Shown: piece after piece, positions 48,801 to 59,804 of the stretch
Layout: the number at the start of each line of letters is the position of its first letter
How positions within the stretch are numbered: the stretch's first letter is position 1
NCBI RefSeq assembly: GCF_016097555.1
Contig: NC_054707.1
Span: forward strand, 42,381,843 to 42,445,842
Reading direction: 5' to 3'
From: Gigantopelta aegis
Lineage: Eukaryota > Mollusca > Gastropoda > Neomphalida > Peltospiridae
DNA: 64,000 nt
The notes under the pieces: model-generated
Database searches by the model: none
What the model was told of the DNA's origin: nothing
The model's input: the letters and a program-made list of their open reading frames with translations, nothing else
Position numbers and translations under genes: made by a program

Positions 48801-51800
48801 TCCTCTAAATTTAGACTACATGTCAGACTTGCACTTACCAAATGTTTTACTTGAACACAATAGCTAATTAATCAATGTACCGGGTACTCTAATGGTCTAG
48901 CGGGCCTGTGAAAATTGTGATAACGATCATTTTGTTCGTGCGTTGCTCGCACAAATCTAATTTTGCGTCACCTGTTTGTTGTATGCGCAAAATTTGGAGC
49001 ACCATTTACTTGAACATAACGGGATACGCAAAAAGGAAATGGGTTACCTAGATTTATTTCTGCGTAAATCGATAAATGGGTCATGCATATTTTCAATTTT
49101 CAGAGGCCTGGTGTTGTTGAGCAAAACAAACTTTAACCTTTACTTAATACAGGTATTGTAACATGAATGTATTATTAAAAGTAAACTACAAATAATAAAT
49201 TAAAGAAAATTTTCACTTGTAAAATACGTGTGGGTGTGGGAAAATAGTGTTCTCCAAATACCTTGGGCTTTTTTCTTCTTCTTTTTTTTGGGGGTGGGGG
49301 TGGGTTGGGTGGAGGTTTTATCAGTTTGAACTGTTCCAGTCTTTTTGAGAAATGCTAGAATGGATTATTCTTTATATAACTGAATTTTGACCAAAAATAC
49401 ATGAGTGCATTAAAAATAAAAGTTAAAGTTAACGACACCACTAAAGCATATTGATTTATTAATCATTGGCTATTAGATGTCAAACATTTGGTAATTTTGA
49501 CTTGTAGTCTTAATGAGGAAACCCACTACATTTTTTATGTGCCAATTGTGGTGCACTGGTTGGAACGAGAGATAGCCTAATGGGCCTACCGATGGGGATC
49601 GATCCCAGACTGACAACGCATCAAGCAAGTGCTTTTACCACTGGGCCACGTCCCGTACCGTAAAAATAGAATCCACAATGTGGTTAGATATATGTATTAT
49701 GCTGCAGGATCCAGCCTTGGGACAAACGGATGCATGCACTTACGCACGCACACGCACACACAGCATTTTTTGTTTTAAATTGCCATGGGTGAAACGACCA
49801 ATCAAGGGCAATTTTTTAAAAGGTCACTTTTGCAGCAAATAAATATGAACTGGCAGATAATGTACACCAGATATTATCATTTTACTGTCGTTGAGAAGTT
49901 TCACCATTAGTAGAGCTCTCATAGACCATGTGTGACAAACACTGTATGTTTGAAACATAGCAACACTGAATAAACCATGTGGAGGGATGTCATTAAACTG
50001 TCCTTTCCAGGTTATAAATGTATTTAGACTCTTAAAAAAGTTTAAAAAACACAGAAGTTAACCAAAATAGTGCTTAAAGTATAACATGTATATATGGTAT
50101 AATTACATAAGCTTAAAATGATGTGTTATTTTTCAGCCTGGGTAATTTCCATTGTAATTCGCCGCTTAGCCATACCGTATCATCGTGGATTTTTCTGTGA
50201 TGACGAGAGCCTGATGTACCCGTTCAAGAATTCAACTATTCCTGCCACTGTGATGTACAGTATTGGATTCATTTTACCATGTTTTTGTGTAGGTCAACTT
50301 TTGTGGCTTTATTCTCTTGATTTATGATGTATTTTGTATTCCAACAGATTATAAATTGAATATCAACTGTACAACTGTAGTCATTATTAATGTTAACAAC
50401 TGGCTTCGGTGGTGTCGTGGTTACTGGTAAGGATCGGACATAAGGCTGGTATAGGTCCTGGGTTCGCAGCCCGGTATCGGCTTCCACTCAGCAGGAGTTT
50501 TAACAACCTAGTGGGTAGGTGTACGACCACTACACCCTCTTCTCTCTCTCTCACTAACCACTAACAACTAACCCACTGACCTGGACAGACAGCCCAGATA
50601 GCTGAGGTGTGTGCCCAGGACAGCATGCTTGAACCTTAATTGGATATAAGCACAAAAATAAGTTGAAATGAAATGAAATATTAACATGTTTTGTTGTTGA
50701 TGGGTTGGTTGGTTGGTTGTTTTATCGGGGGTTCAACAGGATTTGGGATCAGATCAATATGACAGTGATTTCATTGTCTGAGGCTGTATATACAGTCAGA
50801 CCTTGTTACAACGACCATGTTCGTTCCTGGGTCACTTTGTCATTGTATCGAAATTGCCATTGTATCAAATTAATTTGTCATTGGTTATATCCTTTGCCAA
50901 AATGACGTAAGAGAAAATACTAATTAATATTAACTGAAGACAGAATAGCATTTAAATAACTAATGTATTGCCATTAATTATTATTAAGAATAATAACACA
51001 TACATGTACATATAAATTAATATGCATTTAAACATTAATTATATTAATCAAGGCCACAGATTTTTTTATTGGGGGTGGGGGGAGGGGGGGGCAACCCACA
51101 TTACATATGTATGTATGTATGATGTTATAAAATTTAATAGTTTTAAAAAAAGGTTTGATTGTAGGGTATGGTCCCCCTGCCACCTCCCCCTGCCCCCACG
51201 CCACTGATCAAGGCACATTCACTGTCAGTCTAATCATTCCTTAGTTAAAGACTATTATTGGTACCTACTTCGTTTCCGAAATATCTTCAAAATAGAAGAC
51301 TTGATTGTTCTGAAGTTAATCCTTTAATTGATTGACTAAAGGCTTATGTTCAAAAGCAATACACATCTACAGATTTGGCATACATTGGTAACTCGGACAT
51401 CATGTGACACTGTCGGCTCACAATGTGATCAAGGATGCCAGATGGCTGTGTGTACTGCCAACGTGCTATGACATCTGTGATTATGTAATATCGGTTTTAA
51501 GACGTCGGATGCACGTTTGTTCCTAATTTGCTCTGTCAGTGTCTGAAGGTGTGAATTCCGGTGTAATGAACAGAATAACATTGATGTATGTTTGTTCCCG
51601 AGAATTTGTGGTCGGATGGTGTAAATGTCGTAGTAACAACGGTCGTTGTAACAAGGTCTGACTGTATACAGTACATGTACATGTATATATATATCAGTCT
51701 TTTTGGGAAGAATTTTGTAGTGATTGTTGTATGGGTCATATAATAATTGATATATGTTCACGAAATATATCTAAATGATGATGATAGTATAGTGGTAACA

Positions 51801-54800
51801 GGTGTTGGAGGCTTGGTTTAGTTATACAGTGAAACCTGTCTAAACTGGACCCTGAAATAACCTGAAATCTGTCAAAACTGGCCACATTTTATGGTCCCAA
51901 ATTTTCTAAATTCTAAAATGTGACCCCCTAAACAAATACCTGATCCTGTATAAATTGGATAAATATTAGTTCTCCAGTATGATCCAGTTTAGACAGGTTT
52001 CACTGTAAATACCTTTTACAATATTTACAATATGTTGAAGCAACTTTTCTCTCATTTTAAAAAGAGAGTTGCTAAAAAAACGAGATGACATAATAAATGT
52101 ACATGTATGTAAAATGAAGTACTTTTTTCCTATTTTCAGATTATAGTGACAGAGTTGGTGATAATACTTAGCAGTCCTAAAGCAAAGAAACGAAGATCAG
52201 TTATAGAAACCTTGTTTAAGGTTGTGTTCAAAACACTGGTGGCATTTTTCTTTGGAGGAGGGGTCACAAACCTCATTACAAATATTGCTAAGTATTCTGT
52301 TGGTCGATTAAGGCCACATTTTTTTGCAATTTGCAGACCAGACTGGAATCTTGCAAATTGTTCGACCGGGGCCATAGCAAGATATGTCACAGAGGATGTT
52401 TGCACTGGAACAGATAAAAGCTTAATAACTGAAGCAAGGTTTGTTTGGATTTTTGTTTCTTTTGTTTTCTTAAAATGTATTTTAAACAGGATTTTTATGA
52501 AAGACCATTATGCATGCATACTGGTTTGCAATTTAAAAAAATTATGTTAGAATGTTTTGTTTTAAGAGAAAAAAACAATAGTAACATGTTCAAGAAGCCA
52601 ATGCTATTGTGTACTAATAAATTGTGAATAGTGCACGTGATATATATAGCAAGAGTTGCTTTTTATTCCTTCTGAATGGAAAACACTTGGTAACTGATTT
52701 ACCAATGTTTGCCATTCAGAAGGAATGAAAAAAAACAAAAAAATTTTTGCTATATATATCATGTGCACTATTCACAAATGTGGCATCAGATATAACATGT
52801 TGTGGAAGAGTTTTTTGGGGTGGGGGTGTATGATATGATATGATAACTAGTTTAACGTGCCCATATACCACTAGGGTTTCGAACACGCCCATCCCGAGTC
52901 CGACCTACGATAAGATCGGTGGCATGACTCGGGATGGGGGGGGGGGAGAGAGGGGGGATGAAAATGGGCAGAATTTTGAAAATAGCAATTAGTAAAAAAG
53001 TTAATAGAATAAATAAAAAAAATAAAAAGGTTACAAGCCAAAATAAAAAAAGAATTGACTGCTCGGCCGAATATTTATATAATTTGGAGCATTTTAGAAG
53101 GACAGTCCAAAATTAAATAGGAGAAAGAAGAGAGGATCGGACTATTTAATAATATTTAAAAAAGAAAAGTAATTTCGACATAAAATTTTGAACGCAGATC
53201 TAAAAGTTTAAAGTCCGATCGATATGTCCACGCGAGTGGCCTCGTTAAGGCCGTTTGGGTGCACAGCTTAAAGGGACGAGATGGGTTGCATCCCATCAAG
53301 AAAACCTCTAGATTGACAGTCGATAGACGTTGAAGGTGTAGTGCTGTGCTGAAATACAGATCTTGAGAAGCCGGATCCGTTTGAACAAGAGAGAGTATCA
53401 GACTATGGTATAGTCCAGTCGACATGGTTTGGTATAGTGGTGCGGACGGGCCCGACTCCGGAGGATACGAGATGGTATCACTATAAAGCAAGGTAAAGTC
53501 TAGAAAAAGAGTAGTAGGGGCCGACCCCGCTTCCTATTTCTTCTTAGACTGGGGCGGTCAATCTTCCAGTGCTGCTAGGACAGGCTCGGACATGTAGAGA
53601 CTAAACACGAACAACCGTGGCGTTCTGCAGAATGGCTGTCATACGAGTCACGAAAAAAAACAAGTCGACAGTCAGACGGAGAAATGACGTGGAGGCAAGT
53701 AATCTCGCTAAAAAAGAATCCAACCTGGTGGTGCAGGCTGTTGAAACGAGAAGCGTTCCAGCATTCAATCAATTCCAGTGGCCGCATACATCCCAGTAGA
53801 AAACTTCATTTCGCTGACAAAATCAACGAAATGAAAGACCCCCAAGTCGAGCACACGAAAGCACGTGCACAAGCGAAACAAACACATCTTACCGCGTGGA
53901 GCTCCAGACTGGGAATGTGGGGGTGTAAAAGTGTACCTATATAGTTTGTGGACTACTTTCAATTTAGCCAAATAAAACGTGTGTGTATTAGGACCATCTC
54001 CTCTCCATCCTTATGGAACAATGAATAATAAAAATAAAGGTTTTATTGAGTGTTTTTTTAACAATGAATAACATCAAAGCATTGCTTCATTACATGTGAA
54101 TCTGGAATGTTTCAAATTGAGACTTAAGACTATCAAAAACTAATTTATAATTTATTTTTTGTTCTTCCATAATGGTTTAGTTTTGTTTATATATTTTTTC
54201 TGGATTTGAGGTTTTTCTGCTCTTTTATATTTTCAGAGTGTCTTTTTTGTCTGGGCATGCATCAATGTCTATGTACTTTATGGTCTTTCTCTTGGTATGT
54301 ACATATCTTTGTACTTTTATACATATATATGCTACAAAATAAGTTGGTATAGGTTTTTCAAATGTATTCCCTGTATACATGTAACTGTGGTTCCAAAGAA
54401 ATTACCTGGTAATTTATCCTCTTTTTTTTTCTATTGAAAATATGAAACATCTAACAGAAAATACTGACCACTGAGTAATATATAAATGTATATAATTTGA
54501 AGTTCTTTTGTATATATTTTTTTTAATGTCGTCATGCATGTATATGTCTATAATTTGTTTGCTTTCCCCAACTACAAGAAATTCAGCACTTAAATATACA
54601 GTGTATGTTAAGCTTCAGTAATAGTAACTGATGTGGTCAAACCTAAAGCTGCCATGTGACTTCAAGAAGGTAGTTGAGTCTTCGTATTAACTTCAAGCAA
54701 GAGGGAGCAAGACCACTGCATCAACTTTGCCACAGTTTTTGATGTACCAATCATGGGACACTGGTTGGAATGGGAGAAAAACCTGATGGGTCCACCAAAG

Positions 54801-57800
54801 GTGGTCTGTCCTACAACCCATCATACCTCAAGTCAGGGATTTATCACTGAGTTACATCCCTCCCCTTTTGTTTATGTGGTTGCTTTTATAATTAAGATGC
54901 AAGAGTGCAATTTGTACCTGTAAATCTGTGGTAGAGGGCTTGCCTGAGGTATAATGGGTTGTAGGATCGATTGCTCTCAGAGGACTCAGGTTTTGTCCCA
55001 TTCCAACAAGTGCCACAATAATACTAGTACATCAAAGGCTGGAGTATATAGTTGTTCTGTCTATGGGAAAGTGCATATAAAAGATCACTTGAAGCTTTAT
55101 TGATAGTATCTAGCCTATGTGACAACAGATGGTTTTTCTCTCTCTTTCTCACTTTCTCTGGACCAAATACCAAAATAATCATATGTTAGACTCCAAAACA
55201 GCAGTATTGTTAAATGTGCTGAAGAGTAGTTAAACAAATATTCCTGTCCTTTCTTATTAAGTGTTACACATGTTACATGTACTTGTGGATCTTGATCTTG
55301 AATGTTGGAAAAGAAATTTATGGTGTCTAATTAGGCTGCACTTTAACACTAACAGCATGCAGTCGTGTACATGTACATGTATGTGCAATTCCCCATTAAT
55401 AGATTAGAACATATGTTGATTCATTGTTGGAATAATAGAGACAGAAAGCGTACCCTTTTAACATGCCCCTATACCACTAAGGTTTCGGGCATGTCCATCT
55501 CGGGCCCGGCCTCTGGATAGCCAGTGGTCTGGGACAGAATACTGGAATAATAGAAATATAATAATAACCCATGTGTGTTTGATCCTGAAACCAATCAGTG
55601 CCGAATGTCTCACTGTTGTTAACAGATCTACATACAGCGACGGTTCACATGGAAGGGTGTGCTGCTTCTGAAACCGGCTCTACAAACACTTTTCTTCAGT
55701 CTTGCCCTGTACACTGGCCTGTCGAGAATTTCTGACTACAAGCACCACTGGACCGATGTCTTGGCTGGAGATCTGCTTGGTGCTGTAATGGCTATTCTTA
55801 TTGTAAGTGGTCAAAGCTTTTTAAAAATTTAAAAATAAAGCAACAGTTCAGAGATGAAAGGTTTTTTTTATTTATCCAAAATACCGGGGTTTTTTGTGTG
55901 TGTCCATAGTGATTAAAGATATTTGTCCATAATTTTTCATATATTCGTCTAACACTTACGATATGGTTTCAGGTGATAGTTAGCAAACATTCTGAATAGT
56001 GCCGCCATTTTAGACTACTGGTATTGTGCAACTCCAATCCTAGGTCCAGTCTTAGTAGCCAAACCACCAGTATTAAACAATTATTTCATAACCTACTTTA
56101 ATCTCTGACAGTTGTTTATTTTTCATCTCTTTACCTAACAGCAATCTGATTGGTTGACCAGAGCTTGTTGTTTTGCCTTTATATTTGAATTAACTGAAAT
56201 AAAATATCCATACTCTTTCCCCTCCTCCCTACACTCTGCTAATAACTATTATTTTAGAAACAATCTCAAGTTTGCACACAGTTGAGTACAGTTTTTATGT
56301 CGGAATATATTCTATGAAAAAAAGCATAATATGGAAAGGGCCACATGACTGCTACTTTTAGGAAGTACAGTATAACCTGATTTAAGACCAACTAATGTAC
56401 CAATGCAATTTTAGCGTTATATCGAGTTGGCGGTATAGTGAGGGTGCCTTGGGTTTACTACAAAACATATTTTGTTTGAAGTTGCTAAATGTCAACAGAA
56501 TAACCTGTTTTAAATAAAACTAACAGGCAGTAACAAAAATAAAATAAAATAAAATGAAAATAACAACCAGGTAAGAAATTATAAAATATTTTATGTATTT
56601 ATGAGCATTGTAAGTCAGAATGTTGATTCCCTTCTACAAAACGAACATTTTATGTTTTAATGGCATCCCAGGCACTGTATGGTCACTGATGGCTCCGGTT
56701 CAGTGTCAGACTCTTTCAATTCTTGATACTTTCAACAATCTGCTCGTCACTGAGACTGCAAATGTCACCACCTCTTTACCAACATTGACCCCTGCATGTG
56801 CTGTAACCTCACCATGGTGCAGGGGTGTAACATTCTCTTTGAGAATGGCCAATACAGCACAAAATTGAAGTTTTGAGTAAAATTCAGTATCCGTAAAATT
56901 CTGTGATATTTGTGTTTTTGCACAGTTCTTTACACTGTTTTTGTTTAAGTCTTGAATTTTTATATTGATGTTGATCATCACTTTATTTATTTGAATTACA
57001 TGTACCATAGTTTGACACCCAATAGCCGATGTATTTTTCGTGCTGGGGTGTCGTTAAACATTCATTCATTCATTACCAACATTGACAAACTCATCAAAGT
57101 CCATTCGCAGTTCATTGTTAATAAAAACAAAACAAACGTGTGTTATGTCACCAACAAAATCCCGTAATGCTGTCGTTTCATTGGCTGGTTCTTCAAGCTT
57201 TAGGGGAACAACCTCTGTATGAATCCAACTGTTTCTGATGGTCGTGGCACTGACACTGTCCCAGGCTTGTTTTACCAAATGAATGCCATCACTTAGTACT
57301 AGAGTAATTAATCCATGAATGAAATAACAAATCGAATGCATCTATTTTTCACGTGATCATCAGACTGTCGTTTGTTCTTGTTCTGAGAATGCTAATTGCG
57401 CATGAATACCGTGGCTACCCAGAGCAGCTGTTGCTAATTGCCACTCAATAACACAAAGCACATTTACTGGATACCACCAGTGGTCATCGATGTTAGATTT
57501 TCACAAGTCACCTGGTCAAATCACGCACTCTGATTAACTGCTGACCACACTGTTGGTGGTATTATCGAGGGGATTATAATAACTAAATGGAGTTTGGTTC
57601 AAAAAGAACTTTGGCAGATGGCGAGGGAGGCAGTAAATCGAGGGAATTAAACAGAGATACAAACAGTACTTGAAAAGAAGTTGGCGGTAGGTGGGGTTGG
57701 CATTAAATCGGGCAATAAATCGAGGGTACACTGTACAGTTGTAAGATAACCGACATACAAAAAAAATCACTATATATATTGACAATAGAAATTTGGAGTT

Positions 57801-59804
57801 ATCCAACCTTAATCCAAAGCACTGCCTCATTGTGCTGAAAATGACAGCTTATAATATTATATACCACATATCAAATAGAAAAAACAATAATAAGAACTTT
57901 TGAAACCAATGGGTTATTTAAATGTTACAGGGGTCAACTTACTTGTTATCATCCAAAAACAAAAATTGAAAATAAATTTCAGTAATTTATGTTTTTGTTT
58001 TTTAATGAATACCTATTTCCTAAACCAGATTATATTTAGCTGCTACACAAAGTAACAACACAGGCATTAGTGGTGTTCAGCCAGTAAATAACTAATAATT
58101 TAAGTTTTTAAAATCAATTTCATGTAAAGTGAAACCCTTCAAAACCAGACAGCCATGGGACCAAGGAAAAAGTCCAGTTTTGAGGGGTATCTGGTTTACA
58201 GAGGTTTCAGTATTGAGGTAAACCGTTTGTTGGTTGGTGTTCTCTACTGATATAGTACCTAATAAAACTGCCCAAAAAAAACAGGTACACTTTCGAACTT
58301 TCGAACTATATTAAGTTTATCATCAAGCGATAATTCAACATGGCAGCGTTTCGCTGGACGTTCCGACATGTCCAAAGTAAATACTAAAATGAAACACTGT
58401 TGACAAATTTTCCACCAAACCAAGCCAAACAATTTTACTCTTGGTTACTCTTTATTTTGTTAAATAAACTTTGCAAAGATGGGAAAAAAAGAAGAAAAAA
58501 AATTCAAACAATTGGAAAAATTAATTAAATTCCTAGTTCCTTTGCCATTCATTGTGGTAATCCTGAGACGTACATGTAGCCTAGGCTATGAAAAGGAGCT
58601 CAATCAAATTCGTACGTTTGTTATTGTTCTGAGAATGTTAACTTTGTAACAATCGAGCTCAGAATAAAGCGAGTACGTGTTTCTTCCAGTTATTTAAACA
58701 TCAAAGCTGTTAATTAATCCCGTAATTGGTATTTGTCAACTGCATAACAGTGACACTGGAGCACGCGCCCATGTAATTAGCTCTGCGTATACAATCACCT
58801 TATCGGCTGAGTGGGTATTCAAAGTATACCGGTAAGTAATGCAGAAATGATTGACGTCGGTGTGACCGTCTGGTTTTATGAGGTAAAATTTGCATTAAAG
58901 GAACATAATGGGACTGGATTAATAGAATCTATCAGCGTTGTGAGGTATAGATACGGCTATTCCAACCCGAGGGACAAAATGTCCCGAGGGTTGGAATTGC
59001 CTTATCTATACCTCACAACGGTGATTGATTCTTTTTCTTGCCCATTTAATTACAGTAACGAAACATTAATTTTGTAAGCTACGGTCTGTTTATTATAGAA
59101 CCATTCATTATAGAACCATTCGTATACATTTCACCTGCTAACTCATTTAATCATACGTGGAAAAATATAGTCCACCTTATGCAATGACATAAATATGTAA
59201 TGTTCAACTTACCAATAAATATAAAGTTGAAAATATTAATTTGTTTAAATATTTTTAAAACAATGATACAACGTGAAATGGCAAACAGAATTTTGAAAAC
59301 CATGAGTTATGACGTCAATCGTCGTAAAACATGAGTTATGACGTCACACATATGTAGAAATTGTCTAGCCCTCGGGTCGGACATATTTATCTAGCCCTAG
59401 GGTCAGACAGATTTTTCTAACACCGTGCAAAAGCTGGATAACCCTGTCCAGTGGGCAAGAATATTTCGTCCGGTGCAGTTTAGAGGGGTTTCCGGTTTAG
59501 AGGGGTACATTTTAGTGTTAAAAGATACGCAAATCACGGGACCGTGTAAAGCGTCCAGTTTTGAGGAAATTCCGGTTTAAAGAGGGTCCGATTTTGAGGG
59601 GTTTCACTGTATAATTATTTTCAGTTGTTATATTTTATTTTCATATAGGTTTTAAAGGTAAGTGGACTGTATGCAGAGTCCCGGTGTTCCAGTGAGGTGG
59701 AACTTAAGAAATGTGGAATAGCAGATCTTGATAAATCAAAGGAATGTGGAATACAACAGATTATTCCAGCAAGAGATGAAGTTGATGAAATGACTGCCAT
59801 GTAG
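45759..59804 (+). CDS. PLPP: Phospholipid phosphatase (lipid phosphate phosphatase, PLPP1/PLPP3 type)
   Basis: Six coding exons, 45759-45822, 50137-50288, 52140-52438, 54237-54294, 55626-55802, 59649-59804, join to 906 nt (301 aa). Phases are 1,0,2,0,0, all GT-AG. An in-frame TAA (45738-45740) precedes the ATG. The family is a six-pass membrane ectoenzyme of the PAP2 superfamily that dephosphorylates lysophosphatidate, phosphatidate and sphingosine 1-phosphate. All three catalytic motifs are intact: C1 KYSVGRLRP (residues 123-131), C2 SGH (177-179), and C3 SRISDYKHHWTD (224-235), with His179 and His231 as the expected catalytic pair. The N-terminal loop YHRGFFCDDES and TM2 region match the family. 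N145-C-S is the conserved glycosylation sequon between C1 and C2. The cytoplasmic tail (252-301) is unconserved and acidic. PLPP1, 2 and 3 cannot be told apart by eye. Confidence 0.93.
46751..47074. mobile_element. TTAA-flanked MITE, family M1
   Basis: Left end TTAAAGGGACATAGCC and right end ACTCAGGAATGTCCCTTTAA, with the interior matching 17967-18364. It lies in PLPP intron 1. Confidence 0.85.
47180..47553 (-). repeat. SINE with GGCCTCGGTGG head, 5' truncated, with target duplication
   Basis: Flanked by AAACTGGGTACA (47168-47179 and 47554-47565). The head is cut after GGCCTAACCACG, the usual sign of incomplete reverse transcription. Confidence 0.92.
48690..48900 (+). repeat. SINE short-tail type, part 1 (split by an M3 element)
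   Basis: Diverged middle region ending 'CTCTAATGGTCTAG'. It continues at 49111. Confidence 0.75.
48901..49110. mobile_element. Inverted-repeat element M3 inserted in a SINE
   Basis: Left end CGGGCCTGTGAAAATTG and right end TTTTCAGAGGCCTG. The SINE tail GTGTTGTTGAGCAAAACAAA resumes directly after it. Confidence 0.8.
49427..49658 (-). repeat. tRNA-derived SINE, short-tail type
   Basis: Tail TTAACGACACCACTAAAGCA at the left and head 'GGGATCGATCCCAGACTGAC' at the right. Confidence 0.85.
50137..50288 (+). CDS. PLPP: PLPP exon 2
   Basis: Encodes AWVISIVIRRLAIPYHRGFF through the second helix (SIGFILPCFC). Donor GTAGGT. Confidence 0.93.
50403..50675 (+). repeat. SINE of the TTGGATATAAGC type
   Basis: Head 'TTCGGTGGTGTCGTGGTTAC', 'GGGTTCGCAGCCCGG' B-box region, and 3' end AAATAAGTTGAAATGAAATG. 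It lies in PLPP intron 2. Confidence 0.88.
50791..51666. mobile_element. TA-flanked element with pogo/Tigger-like ends (non-autonomous)
   Basis: The left end TACAGTCAGACCTTGTTACA has an exact inverted counterpart at 51647-51666. No transposase ORF. It contains the nested element at 51055-51206. Confidence 0.8.
51055..51206. mobile_element. hAT-like MITE with 8-bp target duplication, nested
   Basis: Flanked by ATCAAGGC (51047-51054 and 51207-51214). The right end CCACGCCACTG matches the TGGCGTAG family at 14495 and 61929. The left end is eroded. Confidence 0.75.
51835..52007. mobile_element. 173-bp TA-flanked MITE
   Basis: Ends TACAGTGAAACCTGTCTAAA and the inverted TTTAGACAGGTTTCACTGTA. It lies 130 bp before PLPP exon 3. 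Confidence 0.85.
52140..52438 (+). CDS. PLPP: PLPP exon 3 (C1 motif)
   Basis: Encodes IIVTELVIIL through IAKYSVGRLRPHFF and the luminal loop with NCS. It ends in phase 2 at donor GTTTGT. Confidence 0.95.
52622..52777. repeat. Near-perfect 156-bp inverted repeat
   Basis: TTGTGAATAGTGCACGTGAT ... faces its complement at 52748-52777. The inner CCTTCTGAATGG also pairs with CCATTCAGAAGG. It could form a long hairpin in PLPP intron 3 RNA. Confidence 0.9.
52861..52941 (+). repeat. Two-stem dispersed repeat, copy c
   Basis: Stem 1 is reduced to CGTG (52861-52864) with CACG (52889-52892). Stem 2 is CATCCCGAGTC (52895-52905) with GACTCGGGATG (52931-52941), a perfect 11 bp. Confidence 0.75.
52942..53990. 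other. Unexplained GC-richer stretch in PLPP intron 3
   Basis: Between 53200 and 53940 the base composition is visibly richer in GC than the intron around it. Short ORFs occur on both strands (for example 53684-53944 plus, 53156-53491 minus), but none resembles a known protein. It may be a decayed mobile element or an inserted gene fragment. Confidence 0.4.
54237..54294 (+). CDS. PLPP: PLPP exon 4 (C2 motif)
   Basis: Encodes VSFLSGHASMSMYFMVFLL with the catalytic SGH. Donor GTATGT. Confidence 0.95.
54715..54870 (-). repeat. SINE fragment
   Basis: Minus-strand head and middle ('GATGTACCAATCATGGGACA', 'CTACAACCCATCATACCTCA'). Confidence 0.65.
54927..55255 (+). repeat. tRNA-derived SINE, third head type
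   Basis: Head 'GGTAGAGGGCTTGCCTGAGG' with 'GGGTTGTAGGATCGAT', tail 'TTAAACAAATATTCCTG'. It is related to 19985-20275. Confidence 0.75.
55461..55534 (+). repeat. Two-stem dispersed repeat, copy d
   Basis: Stem 1 is ACATGCCC (55461-55468) with GGGCATGT (55487-55494). Stem 2 is TCTCGGGCC (55498-55506) with GGTCTGGGA (55526-55534), fully paired if G-U wobbles are allowed. Confidence 0.75.
55626..55802 (+). CDS. PLPP: PLPP exon 5 (C3 motif)
   Basis: Encodes IYIQRRFTWKGVLLLKPALQ through GLSRISDYKHHWTDVLAGDL. Donor GTAAGT. Confidence 0.96.
56700..57341 (-). pseudogene. Remnant of a pogo/Tigger-like transposase (C-terminal part)
   Basis: Minus-strand reading gives LVLSDGIHLVKQAWDSVSAT, then TTIRNSWIHTEVVPLKL, matching the end of the DDE domain of pogo-type transposases (the 'AW..V...TI.NCW' motif). 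The reading runs into the inserted element at about 57086 and resumes after it at 56789 (EVVTFAVSVTSRLLKVSRIE). The catalytic core upstream is missing. Confidence 0.65.
56790..57072 (-). mobile_element. 283-bp short element inserted in the transposase remnant
   Basis: Flanked by the 14-bp duplication TTACCAACATTGAC (56776-56789 and 57073-57086). The right end carries (CATT)n and 'GGGTGTCGTTAAAC', a SINE-like tail read on the minus strand. The duplication length fits target-primed retrotransposition. Confidence 0.85.
58125..59611. mobile_element. ~1.5-kb TA-flanked element with inverted ends
   Basis: The left end TAAAGTGAAACCCTTCAAAA has an inverted partner TTTTGAGGGGTTTCACTGTA at the right. 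It has similar subterminal 'CAGTTTTGAGGGG' blocks on both sides and no transposase. It contains the hairpin at 58908-59050 and ends 37 bp before PLPP exon 6. Confidence 0.75.
58908..59050. repeat. Long hairpin inside the 58125 element
   Basis: GAGGTATAGATACGGC...TTCCAACCCGAGGGACA faces TGTCCCGAGGGTTGGAA...TATCTATACCTC, with arms of about 60 bp. It is the likely source of the mirrored ORF at 58811-59077. Confidence 0.85.
59649..59804 (+). CDS. PLPP: PLPP exon 6 (C-terminal tail)
   Basis: Encodes VLKVSGLYAESRCSSEVELK and an acidic tail ending DEVDEMTAM, stop TAG (59802-59804). The start VLKVSGLY fits the end of the sixth helix. Confidence 0.88.
   Translation, partial: VLKVSGLYAESRCSSEVELKKCGIADLDKSKECGIQQIIPARDEVDEMTAM

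Larger units (their letters stand above)
56366..57735 (-). mobile_element. pogo/Tigger-like DNA transposon, internally deleted and interrupted
   Basis: The left end is TACAGTATAACCTGATTTA. The right end, read on the minus strand, is TACAGTGTACCCTCGATTTA. Both start with TA, as expected for TA-target elements. It contains a transposase remnant on the minus strand and a later insertion at 56790-57072. It lies in PLPP intron 5. Confidence 0.8.
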
